A stretch of DNA of 57,269 nt from positions 1 to 57,269 of the forward strand of contig JAKQOG010000270.1 in assembly GCA_029565395.1 (NCBI GenBank), read 5' to 3'. The translations under genes and the position numbers were made by a program. This document shows, in pieces, positions 42,813-51,924 of the stretch (position 1 is the first letter of the stretch; each line of letters begins with the position of its first letter). This DNA is from Candidatus Hydrogenedentota bacterium (GTDB taxonomy: Bacteria; Hydrogenedentota; Hydrogenedentia; Hydrogenedentales; CAILVY01). Under the pieces are notes generated by a model. It made no database searches. It was given only the letters and a program-made list of their open reading frames with translations, and was not told the DNA's origin.

Positions 42813-45116
42813 GTGAAACAAATCGGTTTAAGCACGTGGTTCATCTTATGTGCGGTATTTCCGGCTTTGGCCAATGAAATAGTATTTGATGCGGCTTCCT
42901 TAAATACGGACAACGGCATCGTCTTGATAAACACGGCCGCCATGCCGGCAATTATTCGGGAAGCACATGGAGAACCGGCCGTCGGCACGCCTGTTAATCA
43001 GGACGATTATTTCAGCCGCCGCGGAATTAATTTTCGCATCACCGGTACTGTCGAGGGTATCGCCGGCAAGCCCATCCTCGTGGTGGAATATTGGGATGAT
43101 GATATCTCCCTTATTGAAGCAAAGTATTCGGGAGAATCCAAGGATTTAACGAACAATGAGATGAGATCCGCTCAACCCCTCGCCGGGTACACGGCATTGG
43201 GTACGGAGAAAAAGCGGCGCGCTGTATTTCAACTCGAAGCTTCAGCTTTTCCCCAGGGGAAAACCAACGGTGCAAAAATCACTCTCTATGGTTTATCCGC
43301 CATTACCCGCTTAACGCTTATGCCCGCGCTGCCAGAAGGATTACTGGACGCCGTAAAAACGGAAATTCCTGACCGCATGGATCCCATCATTCAGTTAAGC
43401 CGCCCGATGGACTTGGTAATCAGCGTGGGGGAGGAACCGGAACGGATGCGTGACCTTTGCCTGCTTGCCGCCCGCCTGGGGTTTAACGGCATCGAAAGCT
43501 ATGTGCGCTGGGGGGATGTGGAAAAGGAAAAAGGGAACTTCGACTGGAGTCATTACGACGCCATCGTAAACGAGGCGCAACGGCACGGTTTGAAGTGGCT
43601 GCCGTTGCTGATTGTTGGTTCCGCGTATACCCTGCCGCAATGGTTTCACGATTCACCGGAAAACATTGGATTTCAATGCCTGGAACACCACCAGGGCAAC
43701 AATATCCAGACCATTTTCTGTGAAAACCAAACGCCGTATGTGAAACGTTTTCTGCAGGAATTTGGTAAGCATTACGAGCCCATGAATGTGCTCTTGGCGG
43801 TCCGGCTGGGCCCCAGCGGTAATTATGGCGAATCGCAGTATCCCGCCGGCGGAAACTGGGGGTATAAAGGGAAACAAGAACATATTCATATCGGTTGGTG
43901 GATGGGTGACCAATACGCCGCACCCCATTTCCGCCGTTGGCTGGAAAACCAATACGGTTCTCTCTCCGCGCTGAATGATACTTGGAGCACGAACTTTCAA
44001 AACTTCGATGAAGTGCAGTGCGGCATCCCGCAATTCTTTGAGTCGCCACGCATTCGCAAAGACACTGTCGACTGGTATATCGATGCGATGACCGAGTGGT
44101 GTGAACGCTGGGCCGTGTGGGCGCGCGAAGCCATGCCCAATACCTATATTTATCAATCCTCCGGCGGCTGGGGATTTGTCGAGTCCGGCACCGATTTTGC
44201 CGCTCAGACCAAAAGCATGAAACGCGTCAATGGGGGTATTCGCGCCACGAATGAAACGGACAGCTATGTTCAAAATTTCGAGGTGACGCGCATGATGTCC
44301 TCCGCCGCGCGGTTCTATGGCGTGGGGTTTGGTTCCGAACCCGCCAGTTCCAATACCGCCAAAGGCTTTGCCGCACGGCTCTACAATCTGCTGGTCAATA
44401 ATGGCCGCCATTTCTTCCAGTACGGCCCCAATCTCACGAATTACGATCAAACCGTTCCAGCATGGCGGGCGTTGGCGCCCCTGATGGACCGCCGGGCCGA
44501 ACCCTTCATCGAAGTCGCCGTGCTCTATCCCGATACCCTCGGAAAACTTGATGATGGAGTCTTTCGCAATCTATATTCTTCCTCCTTCTACCCGCGCGTA
44601 GCCGCTCTGCGTTCTTACCTCGATTTTGACTTCTGCAGCGAGCAAATGGTCCTCGACGGAGCACTGCCGCGGTACAAAGCGCTGATCTTTCTCTGGAGTC
44701 ACATCGTCGAACAGGAAGTGCTTGACGCGATTGACGCCTGGGTGCAGGAAGGCGGAACGATTATTTGTCCGTACTGGAGCCGGACACCTGTTATCAACGT
44801 GGAAGGAAATTCCACGACCTTCAATCGCTGGCTCAAACGCGATACCGGCAAGGGGAAAGCCCTCCTTTTCCAGGAAGACCGAGAACCCGTCAACAGGTAC
44901 GCCGATGGCGTCTACCAACGCCTGTTAACCCTCGATACCCTTGCTCCTCAGACGCAATCGATGCTCCGCACCCAGAAGCCCGCAGAAACCTATATGAGCG
45001 CACTTCAAAACGGCGTCTTCGCCCTGCTAAATTACACCAATGCCGAAGCTACCGCACAAATCCCCGATAAACCTTCGGTCTCCATTCCCCCCTATCGATT
45101 CATCATCGTGGAATAA
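42813..45116 (+). CDS. Secreted GH42-like beta-galactosidase-type hydrolase
   Basis: 767 residues from the GTG at 42813, preceded by AAGGA and followed by a Sec signal (IGLSTWFILCAVFPALA). After a beta domain of about 170 residues comes a GH42-like barrel: GFNGIESYVRWGDVEKEKGNF, RLGPSGNYGESQYP (Glu in NYGES is a possible acid/base) and GFGSEP or ATNETDS (possible nucleophile). A trimerisation-like domain follows (IEVAVLYPD, GGTIICPYWSRTP). The frame is open upstream through the permease gene, but that part is a shadow. Exact substrate unknown. Confidence 0.8.
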   Translation: MKQIGLSTWFILCAVFPALANEIVFDAASLNTDNGIVLINTAAMPAIIREAHGEPAVGTPVNQDDYFSRRGINFRITGTVEGIAGKPILVVEYWDDDISLIEAKYSGESKDLTNNEMRSAQPLAGYTALGTEKKRRAVFQLEASAFPQGKTNGAKITLYGLSAITRLTLMPALPEGLLDAVKTEIPDRMDPIIQLSRPMDLVISVGEEPERMRDLCLLAARLGFNGIESYVRWGDVEKEKGNFDWSHYDAIVNEAQRHGLKWLPLLIVGSAYTLPQWFHDSPENIGFQCLEHHQGNNIQTIFCENQTPYVKRFLQEFGKHYEPMNVLLAVRLGPSGNYGESQYPAGGNWGYKGKQEHIHIGWWMGDQYAAPHFRRWLENQYGSLSALNDTWSTNFQNFDEVQCGIPQFFESPRIRKDTVDWYIDAMTEWCERWAVWAREAMPNTYIYQSSGGWGFVESGTDFAAQTKSMKRVNGGIRATNETDSYVQNFEVTRMMSSAARFYGVGFGSEPASSNTAKGFAARLYNLLVNNGRHFFQYGPNLTNYDQTVPAWRALAPLMDRRAEPFIEVAVLYPDTLGKLDDGVFRNLYSSSFYPRVAALRSYLDFDFCSEQMVLDGALPRYKALIFLWSHIVEQEVLDAIDAWVQEGGTIICPYWSRTPVINVEGNSTTFNRWLKRDTGKGKALLFQEDREPVNRYADGVYQRLLTLDTLAPQTQSMLRTQKPAETYMSALQNGVFALLNYTNAEATAQIPDKPSVSIPPYRFIIVE

Positions 45117-45181
45117 CCTCCATCACTCATTCCCAAATCCGTCATCTCGCATAGTGCGCCGCGCACACCAACATTTTCTTT

Positions 45182-45202
45182 CTTCCCCCGATATGGGGGA
45201 AG
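45182..45202. promoter_or_regulatory. Hairpin downstream of the GH42-like gene
   Basis: CTTCCCCC (45182-45189) pairs with GGGGGAAG (45195-45202). There is no T tract. The rest of the 267-bp gap (45117-45383) is pyrimidine-rich and holds no gene that I can see. Confidence 0.45.
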
Positions 45203-45383
45203 AGCTTTGCATCTTGGTATCACTCATCTCCTTCCTCCCATGCTTCCCAGGTTTCCTAGACTTCCCAGAACTCCCATCATTCACTTCAGATGCCAATAAA
45301 CTGGCAAGGATAAACCGGAATTGTCAATTATGGTTTTATTCATGCTACCCTGTTTCCCTTAAAGCAGTGATGGACACGTTTAA

Positions 45384-47207
45384 ATGCCGGAACAACAAGT
45401 TAAAGTAAAATTCGAGCCGCACGGACGCGTGGTCTCCGTGCTGCCGGGCACAAAAATCCTGGAGGCCGCCGCACAAGCCGGGTTAACCATTGATACGCCC
45501 TGTGGCGGCGCGGGCAAATGTGGCAAATGCCGCGTACGCCTTATTACGCCCAAATCCGGCCCCAATGAAGCGGAGCGTGCGATATTCGATGAAAATGCCC
45601 TGAAAGAAGGCTGGCGGCTGGCATGCCAAACCACGTTGTATGCAAACGCCGTGGTGTCCATCCCGGATAGTTCGCTCTTTGGAAGCCGCCATCAGATTTT
45701 GGCCACCTCCGAGACGGATCAGTTCCATGAAATCATTCCTTCTGTCTGTAAAGTGAAGGTGGCGCTTGCTCCTCCAACCCTTCAGGATGACGTTCCCGAT
45801 CTTCTGCGCCTCGAAAAGGAGGTGGGTGAATTTGCCGCGGATATAAGCATGGTCCGCGAGCTTTCCCCTAAATTGCGCGCGGAAGGATTCAAGGGTCATG
45901 CCATTCTTTCCGGAAATGCCCTGATCGATTTTGAGCCTGGAGAGATTTCCAATGCAATCTACGGAGCCGCGTTCGATATCGGCACCACCACACTTGTCGG
46001 CGTGCTCCTAAATCTCGATTCAGGCGGGGAATGTGCCGTGGCGTCGCGCATGAATCCCCAGGTAAGTTTCGGGGACGACGTCCTGTCGCGCATTGCGCAT
46101 GCGGGGAAAGACGCGGAAACGCTCCGGGAATTGCAGGAGGCTATCATTACTGAAGTAAACAGTATGATAGAAGAACTTGCGGCGGCGGCCGGCATCCCCA
46201 TACACCGTATTTTTGAAGTTGCATTTTCCGGCAATACCACCATGGAACACCTGCTCTGCGGCATCGATCCCTCGCAATTGGGTCAGGTGCCGTTTGTACC
46301 GGTTTTCGCCCACGGCCTGAATCGGCCTGCTTGTGAACTCGGCATTTCCATTCATCCGCGCGGCATTGCCTATGTCTTTCCCGTTATTGGCGGTTTCGTC
46401 GGCGGCGATACCGTGGCAGGCATGCTCGCCACGCGTCTCACCGAAATCGAAGGCCCCTCCTTCATGGTGGACATTGGCACCAACGGCGAGATCGTCCTCG
46501 CCCACGACGGACACGTATGGGCCGCCTCCACGGCAGCCGGGCCCGCCTTTGAAGGCGCTCGCATCTCTTGTGGTATGCGCGCCACCCGGGGCGCCGTCGA
46601 GAAAGTCGTCTTTAGCGATGAAGTCCATTGCAGTGTCATCGATAATGGATCCCCCATTGGCATATGCGGCAGCGCACTGATCGATTGTGTTGCCGAACTG
46701 CTCCAACACGGGATGGTCACCCCTGACGGGCGTCTCCTGCCCCCTGAGAATTTGCCTCCCTCTTTACCAGACGCTTTCCGGCGCCGGGTGCAAATCAAGG
46801 ATAATGGCGACGTCGAATTCGTATTGGCGGATGGCGTTTCCCTGAACCAGCGGGACATCCGCGAACTGCAACTGGCCAGCGGCGCCATCCGCGCGGGAAT
46901 TTCCATCCTGCTTAAACAAGCCGGCATTTCCATCCATGATCTTAAGCGCGTCTTGATTGCCGGGGGCTTTGGAAGCTTCATCCGGCGCAATCACGCCCAG
47001 CGCATCGGCCTGATTCCCCCGGAAATCGATCACACCAAAATCCGTTACGTCGGGAATACTTCCCTCAGCGGGGCGCGTTGGGCTCTCCTCTCCACCGATT
47101 CCCGCCTTCATGCTGAAACCCTCGCCCGAAAAACACGTCATGTCGAACTCTCCAATGACCCGGACTTTGCCATGGAGTTCGCCATGGCTATGCATTTCCC
47201 TGCCTGA
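45384..47207 (+). CDS. RACo-like [2Fe-2S] ferredoxin-ASKHA protein (DUF4445)
   Basis: 607 residues. An N-terminal [2Fe-2S] ferredoxin domain has cluster cysteines C40, C46, C49 (DTPCGGAGKCGKC) and C81 (RLACQT). A linker is followed by an ASKHA ATPase fold: AAFDIGTTTLVGVLL, GNTTMEHLLCG, FMVDIGTNGEIVL and VLIAGGFGSFI. Family members use ATP to reductively reactivate Co(II) corrinoid proteins in methyl transfer. No corrinoid protein or methyltransferase is adjacent, but the preceding importer could be a corrinoid importer. Confidence 0.88.
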   Translation: MPEQQVKVKFEPHGRVVSVLPGTKILEAAAQAGLTIDTPCGGAGKCGKCRVRLITPKSGPNEAERAIFDENALKEGWRLACQTTLYANAVVSIPDSSLFGSRHQILATSETDQFHEIIPSVCKVKVALAPPTLQDDVPDLLRLEKEVGEFAADISMVRELSPKLRAEGFKGHAILSGNALIDFEPGEISNAIYGAAFDIGTTTLVGVLLNLDSGGECAVASRMNPQVSFGDDVLSRIAHAGKDAETLRELQEAIITEVNSMIEELAAAAGIPIHRIFEVAFSGNTTMEHLLCGIDPSQLGQVPFVPVFAHGLNRPACELGISIHPRGIAYVFPVIGGFVGGDTVAGMLATRLTEIEGPSFMVDIGTNGEIVLAHDGHVWAASTAAGPAFEGARISCGMRATRGAVEKVVFSDEVHCSVIDNGSPIGICGSALIDCVAELLQHGMVTPDGRLLPPENLPPSLPDAFRRRVQIKDNGDVEFVLADGVSLNQRDIRELQLASGAIRAGISILLKQAGISIHDLKRVLIAGGFGSFIRRNHAQRIGLIPPEIDHTKIRYVGNTSLSGARWALLSTDSRLHAETLARKTRHVELSNDPDFAMEFAMAMHFPA

Positions 47208-47309
47208 ACATGACCCAGGAGCAGACAAATAGCAAACATTTGGATTTCAATACCGCTTGGCGGTACACTATGCGCATGGTGAGAATTTAATTGGAAGGAG
47301 ATATACACC

Positions 47310-47852
47310 ATGCCGGACTTTATGGAAATTCTTTACGGTCGCAGAAGCATACGCAAATACAAATCGGAACCTGTACCGGAAAAAGCACTTTCTGCCGTGC
47401 TTGAATCGGTGCGCTGGTCGCAGTCCTGGGCCAATACCCAGTGCTGGGAAATCATCGTTATCACGGACAAGACCATCCGGGAACAACTCCAGGCTGCTGT
47501 GCCCAAAGGCAATCCGTCTTTCAAGGCGGTAGTTGAGGCGCCGCTGTTGCTGGCGTTATGCGCGGAATTAAAACGTGCCGGATTCTATAAAGGCAACGCA
47601 GCCAGCAAATTCGGCGACTGGTTTCTGTTCGACCTTGGCATCGTAACCCAAAACATCGCCTTGACCGCTCACGCCCACGGTCTGGGCACCGTCGTGGCGG
47701 GGTTGATCAATCACGACGCCTGCAAGGAAGTCCTTGGCGTCCCCGAAGGTTTTGAGCTTGTTACCCTCATGCCCCTCGGCTATCCCGATGAAGCGCCCCC
47801 CGCCCCCCCCCGGCGGGAAATTTCCGCATTCACACACTATGACCGTTTTTAA
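47310..47852 (+). CDS. Nitroreductase-family FMN oxidoreductase
   Basis: 180 residues. The start MEILYGRRSIRKYKSEPVPE is the classic FMN-binding opening, with SWANTQCWEIIVI, NIALTAHAHGLGTV and MPLGYPDEAP further on. Such enzymes reduce nitro groups, quinones or flavins with NAD(P)H. A consensus ribosome site (AAGGAG, 47295-47300) precedes the ATG. It is codirectional with the RACo-like gene (about 100 bp gap), but a functional link is not shown. Confidence 0.92.
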   Translation: MPDFMEILYGRRSIRKYKSEPVPEKALSAVLESVRWSQSWANTQCWEIIVITDKTIREQLQAAVPKGNPSFKAVVEAPLLLALCAELKRAGFYKGNAASKFGDWFLFDLGIVTQNIALTAHAHGLGTVVAGLINHDACKEVLGVPEGFELVTLMPLGYPDEAPPAPPRREISAFTHYDRF

Positions 47853-47954
47853 ATATCTTGATAAACGTTATTTTTAAAAGCATAATGTTATAAAAGTGTG
47901 CTAAAATATTCATATGCCTAAAGTTAACCTATAGATAATCATTAGAGGTACTAA

Positions 47955-49133
47955 ATGACAATTGGTGAAATATCAGTTCAAAGGCTACTATCGCTTTACG
48001 ATACAACATGGTCTTTAAGAAAACTTAACATTGTCATTGGACCAAATTCATCTGGTAAATCAAATTTAGTCACATTAATCGAACTCATTAAAAATGCAGC
48101 TGCCGGTTCATTAAGTCCATTTATACAAAAACAGGGAGGTATAAATTCTCTTTCATGGGATGGGTGTCTAGAAGAAATCAAAATCAAGACCTTTTTGAAT
48201 GATATATGGGATTCAAAAGCACAGAATTATTCTGCCGCAGTCTATAATTTTTCTCTCGCTGGCCCTTTTATGTTTGGAAAATACCAGATTACCAACGAAT
48301 ACTTTAGCTTGTATGAATATGGAACGGGGAAAAAAATAAGCGATTTACAGCTTATAAATAAGAATATCCAGGCTGAATTTCCTGGTCTCGAACAAACTGC
48401 AGGATTGAATCCACCACAAGATGAAACTATATTGTCCAGGCATCCCACTTCTTTTGATCAACCCGAAATTGCATTTCAGTGGCAGTTCATATCGAGTGCA
48501 TGGTCTGTTAACCGTGGTTTTCGTACTGATGCAAGCTCACCTGTTCGCCAATCCACTATAACGAGACATGAGACATCTGTGTCTTCCGATGGTGATAATC
48601 TAATTTCTGTATTACATACACTATATACAAATGACAAAAGCTTTAAAGAGATTATTGATATATCTATGAATGCCGCATTCAATGGAACTTTTGAAGAAAT
48701 CGTTTTTCCGCCAGCAGCAGATCAGCGTGTTCAGTTGGGTATTCGATGGAAAGGTCTCAAAAAAGTGCGCTCATCAGCCAGCCTTTCCGATGGGACGCTG
48801 CGTTTCCTGTATCTTCTCACTATTTTGGAAAACCCCAACCCGCCGGCATTGATGGTAATCGAAGAACCAGAGGCAGGGTTACATCCGAGCATGTTGACTA
48901 TCATCGCTGAATCTGCTGTAGATGCCTCCCGGCGGACTCAGGTGGTGTTCACGACGCATTCCCCAGAATTTTTGGATGCTTTCCACGATACACTGCCTGC
49001 TGTAACCGTGTGTACCGCTGACCAAGGCAAAACGAATCTTAAGACCTTGGACGGCGATAAATTGGACTATTGGATGAAATCGTATACACTTGGCGAGTTT
49101 CATCGATCTGGAGCTGCGGAGGCTGTCCGGTGA
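47955..49133 (+). CDS. AAA-type (RecF/OLD-like) ATPase, defence-type
   Basis: 392 residues. Walker A GPNSSGKSN at 29-37, the ABC-like signature region SASLSDGTLRFLYLL, Walker B LMVIEEPEAGLHPSM and H-loop TTHSPEFLDAF are intact. It belongs to the SMC/RecF-like AAA_21 group that pairs with nuclease or Toprim-like partners in anti-phage modules. The gene is clearly more AT-rich than its neighbours, a sign of transfer. The downstream partner starts inside its stop (GTGA). Confidence 0.85.
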   Translation: MTIGEISVQRLLSLYDTTWSLRKLNIVIGPNSSGKSNLVTLIELIKNAAAGSLSPFIQKQGGINSLSWDGCLEEIKIKTFLNDIWDSKAQNYSAAVYNFSLAGPFMFGKYQITNEYFSLYEYGTGKKISDLQLINKNIQAEFPGLEQTAGLNPPQDETILSRHPTSFDQPEIAFQWQFISSAWSVNRGFRTDASSPVRQSTITRHETSVSSDGDNLISVLHTLYTNDKSFKEIIDISMNAAFNGTFEEIVFPPAADQRVQLGIRWKGLKKVRSSASLSDGTLRFLYLLTILENPNPPALMVIEEPEAGLHPSMLTIIAESAVDASRRTQVVFTTHSPEFLDAFHDTLPAVTVCTADQGKTNLKTLDGDKLDYWMKSYTLGEFHRSGAAEAVR

Positions 49134-49784
49134 GAATTCAGTTCTTTGTAGAGGGGCACTTGGAACAGAAAATATTGTCTGGTTTTATTGGCGATTGGCT
49201 AAATCCACAGTTATCGGCCCCGATTGATATCCCGATTCCTATAAAATTCAGCGGTTGCGGGGATTTCTTAAAACAGATCGGTAACGCTGCCAAGGGCCAT
49301 CTTGAAGCACCGGATTCGACAGATCTTATCGCGGCAATTGGTCTGCTCGACCTAAAAGGGGCCGGAAGATCATAATTTCTATCCAAGCAACGTGACTACC
49401 ACACAGGATCGTTATGAATGGGGCAAGAAAGAAATAGAACAGCGCGTAAATCACCCAAAATTTCACATGTTTTTTGCCGTCCATGAGATCGAAGCATGGC
49501 TTTTCAGTCAACCTGAAATATTTCCGGATTATATCCCCAAAAAGTTGTTTGAAGGCCTTCCAAAACCCGAAGAAATTGATTTCGATTCTCCACCTGCAAA
49601 ACGTCTTGAGCAAACCCATAAGGCATTAATCGAACAACAAGTAATATCGCATTCTTACCGTAAAATCAGCCATGGACTGGGCCTTTTCAAATCCCTTGAT
49701 CCAGAACGGGCCTGCGAAGCATGCCCCTATTTGCGCCGGATGTTGGATATACTGCTTAGAGTATCCAAAGACGCCGGTTTATAA
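49130..49784 (+). pseudogene. DUF4276-family partner protein, frameshifted
   Basis: The first frame starts at the GTG at 49130 (RIQFFVEGHLEQKILSGFIG, with a Toprim-like VEGxxE start) and stops at 49375. The second frame continues smoothly from about 49356 (KGPEDHNFYPSNV, then FAVHEIEAWLFSQPE and KRLEQTHKALIE) to 49784. Joining them needs a +1 shift in the run CTAAAAGGGG at about 49351-49360. The joined protein would have about 217 residues, near the DUF4276 norm. It may be a mutation, a sequencing error or, less likely, programmed frameshifting. DUF4276 proteins sit beside AAA ATPases; the function is unproven. Confidence 0.8.
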
Positions 49785-51836
49785 CCGTTTTCTGACCCGC
49801 ACTTTTTTCTTTGCCGGTTTGGGTTGCTCCACGGCCTCCTGAACCATTTCGCGGGCCGCGCGGAGATGTTGTTTCAGCAGGGGGTCGGGAATTTCGCGGA
49901 TGAAGCGGCTGGTTTTCGTGCTGTGTTCCTTGCCGTGCCGCACGCGGGACAAGGATTCAAATAATGTGATATGCCGTTTGGCCCGCGTAAGGGCCACATA
50001 GAACAAACGGCGCTCTTCCTCCAATGCATTTTCTTTCAGGCTGTTTTCGTGTGGCAGCAGGCCGTCTTCCACGCCCATGATGAACACGAAGGGAAATTCC
50101 AGGCCTTTTGCGCTGTGGATGGTCATGAGCGACACGGAAGAATGGCGGCGTTCATCCCGGCTTGCGCGATCCTGATCGGTATTGAGATGGCTCTCATCCA
50201 GAAAGTTTAACAAACTCGGTTGTGAGGAAGCCTTCTCGTAATCGCCAATGGCATTCAGCACTAGTTCCACATTCTGCCAGCGGTTAATGGCCTGCTCCGC
50301 ATGTTTACAGGTGCGGTCCAATTCTCCCCGGTAATCAATGGCAAGGATCAGATCCAGCGCGAGTTTCTGTAAAGAGCTGCCGTGCTCCCGGGCGCGTTGG
50401 CGGAACTTCTGCACAATTCCCAGGAATTCGCGAATTCCTTTTTCCGCACCAGCCGGCGCCAGCCCCCGCGTAAGCGTTTCTGCAAGCCCCTTGCCCAATG
50501 AAAGATGTTCATTCCGGCAGAGGTCGTGCACCGTATGAAGCGTGGTGTCGCCGATGCCGCGCCGGGGCATGTTTATAACACGCAGAAACGCCGCCTCGTC
50601 ATTGGGATTGGCAATCACCTTGAGATACGAGATAATGTCTTTTACTTCCGCACGTTCGAAAAAATCCTGTCCGCCGAACACCACATAGGGAATCCCCGCG
50701 CGCCGGAAGGCGATCTCCAGCGGTTTTGATTGAATGTTCGACCGGTACAATAAAGCAAAGTCATTAAATGCCGCGCCACTCTTGCCACGAATATGCCGAA
50801 GCCATTTCACCGCCTCTTCCGCCTCCGCTTCCTCATCCCGCGTCACAATCCAGTCGATTATGCGCCCCGATTCGTGTTCCGACCACAATTTTTTTTCACG
50901 GCGTGCCTGATTGTTGCGGATCACATGATTCGCCGCGTCCAGAATTGTGCTGGTGGAACGGTAATTTTGATCCAGGGTTATCACGCGCGCTTCCGGGAAA
51001 TCCCGCTCCAAGTCCAGGATGTTCCGCGTATCCGCGCCGCGCCACCCGTAAATTGACTGATCATCGTCCCCAACCACGCACAGATTGCGATGTTCGGCCA
51101 CCAGTGTGCGCAGCAGCTCATACTGCACCCGGTTCGTGTCCTGGTATTCATCCACCATCACATACCGGAACTGTTTACGGACCGCCGCCAAAAGCTTTGG
51201 GTGTTCCCGCCACAGCCGCAATGTCAGCAGCAGCAGATCATCAAAATCCAGGCTGTTCGCCGCCCGCAAGGCCGACTGGTACCGTTCATACACCTCGACA
51301 AGGCTCGCGGCATACTTCTCCTCCGTGGCCGTGCGCACCGGCGTTGCTTTTGGAGTCTCCCCTTCAGGCATGCGGTTCTTCTGCACGCTGATGGCCGCCT
51401 GAAACAGCGCGGGGCTATACCCCGCGTCATGGGTGCGCAGATCATCCGTGACCCGCCGCAGCAACAGCCGTGCATCGCTCTCGCTGGCAATGGTGAAATT
51501 CCGGCGATAGCCAATCTGATCGATATGACTTCGAAGCACGCGCAGGCAAAATGCATGAAACGTGGAAAGCACCACGTTGGCTGCGCGTGTTTTTCCGATC
51601 AGTTCCGCCACCCGTTCCCGCATTTCCTCCGCCGCCTTGTTCGTAAACGTCACCGCCAGCAATTGCCCCGGTTCTGCGAGGCCGTTCGCCAGAATATAGG
51701 CGAGGCGCCGGGTGATCACGCGCGTTTTTCCGCTGCCTGCCCCCGCCAGAATGAGCAGAGGCCCTTCCGTGCAACAAACCGCTTCCGCCTGCTGCGGATT
51801 TAATCCCGTCAAGTATTTTGAGACGTGTTTGCTCAC
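49779..51836 (-). CDS. UvrD/PcrA/Rep-type ATP-dependent DNA helicase
   Basis: 685 residues, a superfamily 1A 3'-5' helicase. Q-motif LNPQQAEAV (12-20), Walker A AGAGSGKT (31-38), TFTNKAAEEMRERV, motif II VDEYQDTN, motif III GDDDQSIYGWRGAD, motif IV LDQNYRST, motif V TIHSAKGLEFPFVF and motif VI VALTRAKRHITLFESLSR are all present. The length and motifs suit a housekeeping repair helicase. The start is a GTG at 51836 without a strong ribosome site. The end overlaps the convergent DUF4276 gene by six bases. Confidence 0.93.
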   Translation of the reverse strand: MSKHVSKYLTGLNPQQAEAVCCTEGPLLILAGAGSGKTRVITRRLAYILANGLAEPGQLLAVTFTNKAAEEMRERVAELIGKTRAANVVLSTFHAFCLRVLRSHIDQIGYRRNFTIASESDARLLLRRVTDDLRTHDAGYSPALFQAAISVQKNRMPEGETPKATPVRTATEEKYAASLVEVYERYQSALRAANSLDFDDLLLLTLRLWREHPKLLAAVRKQFRYVMVDEYQDTNRVQYELLRTLVAEHRNLCVVGDDDQSIYGWRGADTRNILDLERDFPEARVITLDQNYRSTSTILDAANHVIRNNQARREKKLWSEHESGRIIDWIVTRDEEAEAEEAVKWLRHIRGKSGAAFNDFALLYRSNIQSKPLEIAFRRAGIPYVVFGGQDFFERAEVKDIISYLKVIANPNDEAAFLRVINMPRRGIGDTTLHTVHDLCRNEHLSLGKGLAETLTRGLAPAGAEKGIREFLGIVQKFRQRAREHGSSLQKLALDLILAIDYRGELDRTCKHAEQAINRWQNVELVLNAIGDYEKASSQPSLLNFLDESHLNTDQDRASRDERRHSSVSLMTIHSAKGLEFPFVFIMGVEDGLLPHENSLKENALEEERRLFYVALTRAKRHITLFESLSRVRHGKEHSTKTSRFIREIPDPLLKQHLRAAREMVQEAVEQPKPAKKKVRVRKRL

Positions 51837-51924
51837 GTGTTTTTCTCATGAGAGTGAAAGAGGTCTGCGGAAAACCTGCGGAATTCATACTCCTTCGTTC
51901 ATGATCCCCGCAGTTCCTGGAATG

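Noticed and set aside
49779..51836. UvrD-type helicase as the GajB part of a Gabija system with the neighbouring ATPase
   Set aside because: It is on the opposite strand and convergent. It has the length and motifs of a housekeeping PcrA/Rep helicase, and the ATPase lacks a fused Toprim domain.
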